Shown here in pieces: positions 14,150 to 15,229 of a DNA stretch of 15,229 nucleotides. Every line of letters starts with the position of its first letter. Within the stretch, counting starts at the first letter, position 1. Origin of the DNA: Bacillota bacterium (lineage in GTDB: Bacteria > Bacillota > Clostridia > Acetivibrionales > DSM-1351); NCBI GenBank assembly GCA_023395575.1, contig JAEWZA010000035.1, forward strand, positions 1-15,229, in the 5' to 3' direction. A program made the translations under genes and the position numbers. The notes beneath the pieces were generated by a model. The model was not told the origin of the DNA. It did not search any database and worked only from the letters and a program-made list of their open reading frames with translations.

Positions 14150-15229
14150 CTATTGTTCAGGTGATGCTATTGCAATATTCCTATATTCACTCGGTGTGAT
14201 TCCTACATATTTCTTAAATAAGCGAGAAAAATAGCTTGGTGACAGATAGCCAACTTCATAACATACGTCGTACAATTTGATGTAAGGATCTGACAAAAGC
14301 TTCTTTGCTTTATCAAGTCGTGTCAAGGTCAAATAATCATTTATTGTAGTTCCTGTAACTTGTTTAAACAATACGCATAAATATGTTGGTGTTAAGTAGA
14401 CATCCTTAGCCAATGTGCTTATTGATATCTGTTCCTTAAAGCGCTCTTCAATGGTTTTCCGAACCTGACTGATGATAGTATGGGAATATGTTTTACTCAT
14501 GCTGCTCATGAGTGTTGCTACATCAAAATAAAGCTTTTGAATCAGAAGGCATTGATCTTCAAAACTTGAACAGCACAGGAACTTATCTAAAATCATACGC
14601 TGATTAGAATAATCACTTTTTTTGTTTATTTTTATATCTGTTACAATTCGTGTTGGAAGAAGTAGTAAAAATATCATCAAATTCTGCTCTTCATCATTAT
14701 GAAAATTTTGCCTTATTATATTAAAAAGCTCTGAAAGTACCTTCGATACCTGTTCAGTGTTTCCACTACTTAAGCATTCCTGTAAACTTTTTTCAGCGTT
14801 TTCTTTATATTCCTTTAAACTTTCGTCCATTTCATATTTGTCAACGGATATAGTTAGTGCATCATCAAGCAAATATCGTTTGCTTATGGAATTGGATGCA
14901 TTCGCATAGGAAGCTTTTATGTTTTCAAGCCCCTTAAATCTATCACTAATACCAATAGATACTGGCAAATTCATACAACCATTAAGACGTTTATTAAGAT
15001 TTTCAGAAACTTCTAGGAGAATATCTTCATATTCATCTTCAAATAAGGATAGTATCATTACATATTCACCTTGTTTATTTTCAAAGCAAATGGTATTACT
15101 ATATTGTTTTCCAACTTCTGTACATTCGCATTGTATTTGGAGAGATAAAAGCTGCCGTTCTCGTTCTGATAAGACATTAAATGTGCTATAAACGTTCTGA
15201 ATCTGTACTACTAGTACACAGTAGTGCAT
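14150..15229 (-). CDS. AraC-type DNA-binding response regulator, YesN-like (N-terminal part outside window)
   Basis: Transcriptional regulator and presumed partner of the adjacent histidine kinase. The frame is open to the window edge; the ATG at the last three bases is probably internal. 359 residues are visible: a long middle region of the kind found between receiver and DNA-binding domains in YesN proteins (about 1-250), then an AraC-type double helix-turn-helix (256-352), with the first helix-turn-helix around ISTLAKDVYLTPTYLCVLFK and the second around LYDVCYEVGYLSPSYFSRLF, ending in the family block GITPSEYRN. The receiver domain with its phospho-aspartate should lie in the missing N-terminal part (YesN proteins usually exceed 500 residues). 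The gap to the kinase is 41 bp, so the two are co-transcribed. Regulation of the transporter operon is inferred from adjacency and orientation. Confidence 0.9.
   Translation of the reverse strand: MHYCVLVVQIQNVYSTFNVLSERERQLLSLQIQCECTEVGKQYSNTICFENKQGEYVMILSLFEDEYEDILLEVSENLNKRLNGCMNLPVSIGISDRFKGLENIKASYANASNSISKRYLLDDALTISVDKYEMDESLKEYKENAEKSLQECLSSGNTEQVSKVLSELFNIIRQNFHNDEEQNLMIFLLLLPTRIVTDIKINKKSDYSNQRMILDKFLCCSSFEDQCLLIQKLYFDVATLMSSMSKTYSHTIISQVRKTIEERFKEQISISTLAKDVYLTPTYLCVLFKQVTGTTINDYLTLTRLDKAKKLLSDPYIKLYDVCYEVGYLSPSYFSRLFKKYVGITPSEYRNIAIASPEQ

Noticed and set aside
1..15229. CRISPR array, tRNA or rRNA genes, prophage or defence genes
   Set aside because: No spaced direct repeats, no tRNA-like cloverleaf and no rRNA-like stretch was noticed when reading by eye; every convincing open frame is a metabolic, transport, regulatory or tRNA-modification gene.

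Overview
The window looks like the chromosome of a low-GC Gram-positive anaerobe, most likely a clostridium of the Lachnospiraceae type. The DNA is AT-rich, most genes have strong AGGAGG-type ribosome binding sites, there is an ATPase-less Lpl/Ytc-type sugar ABC transporter, and a YesM/YesN-type two-component system faces the transporter genes. This placement is inferred from style and gene content; no rRNA or other marker is present.

Left edge, + strand (1-1155): the C-terminal part of a Gfo/Idh/MocA oxidoreductase, then tadA, the essential tRNA-adenosine deaminase. A 14-bp stem at 1174-1216 lies between tadA and the convergent block that fills the rest of the window and could end transcription from both sides.

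Centre, - strand (11919 down to 1249), in transcription order: two CUT1-type permeases (LplB-like, YtcP-like), a lipoprotein solute-binding protein, three tandem paralogous FAD-dependent oxidoreductases (PF12831 type), a zinc-dependent polyol dehydrogenase resembling erythritol/L-threitol dehydrogenases, and an FGGY (xylulokinase-like) sugar kinase. All eight genes point the same way with gaps of 36-196 bp, so they probably form one catabolic operon. The transporter brings in a carbohydrate using an ATPase encoded elsewhere, some combination of the three flavoproteins and the dehydrogenase oxidises or rearranges it, and the kinase traps the product as a sugar phosphate. The substrate cannot be read from the sequence.

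Right edge, - strand (15229 down to 12306): a truncated AraC-type response regulator and its sensor histidine kinase, directly upstream of and co-oriented with the transporter operon. The 386-bp gap between them (11920-12305) holds three perfect palindromes, a weak promoter and a hairpin, and is the likely control region.

Most notable: (i) the triple flavoprotein plus polyol dehydrogenase plus kinase set, a candidate uncharacterised sugar or polyol oxidation pathway; (ii) a structured 65-nt element inside the operon (6786-6850) that resembles an IS200/IS605 right end or omega-RNA tail without any transposase; (iii) hairpins on both sides of the binding-protein gene. Four start codons were moved inward from the longest ORF because the ribosome binding site supports the internal start.
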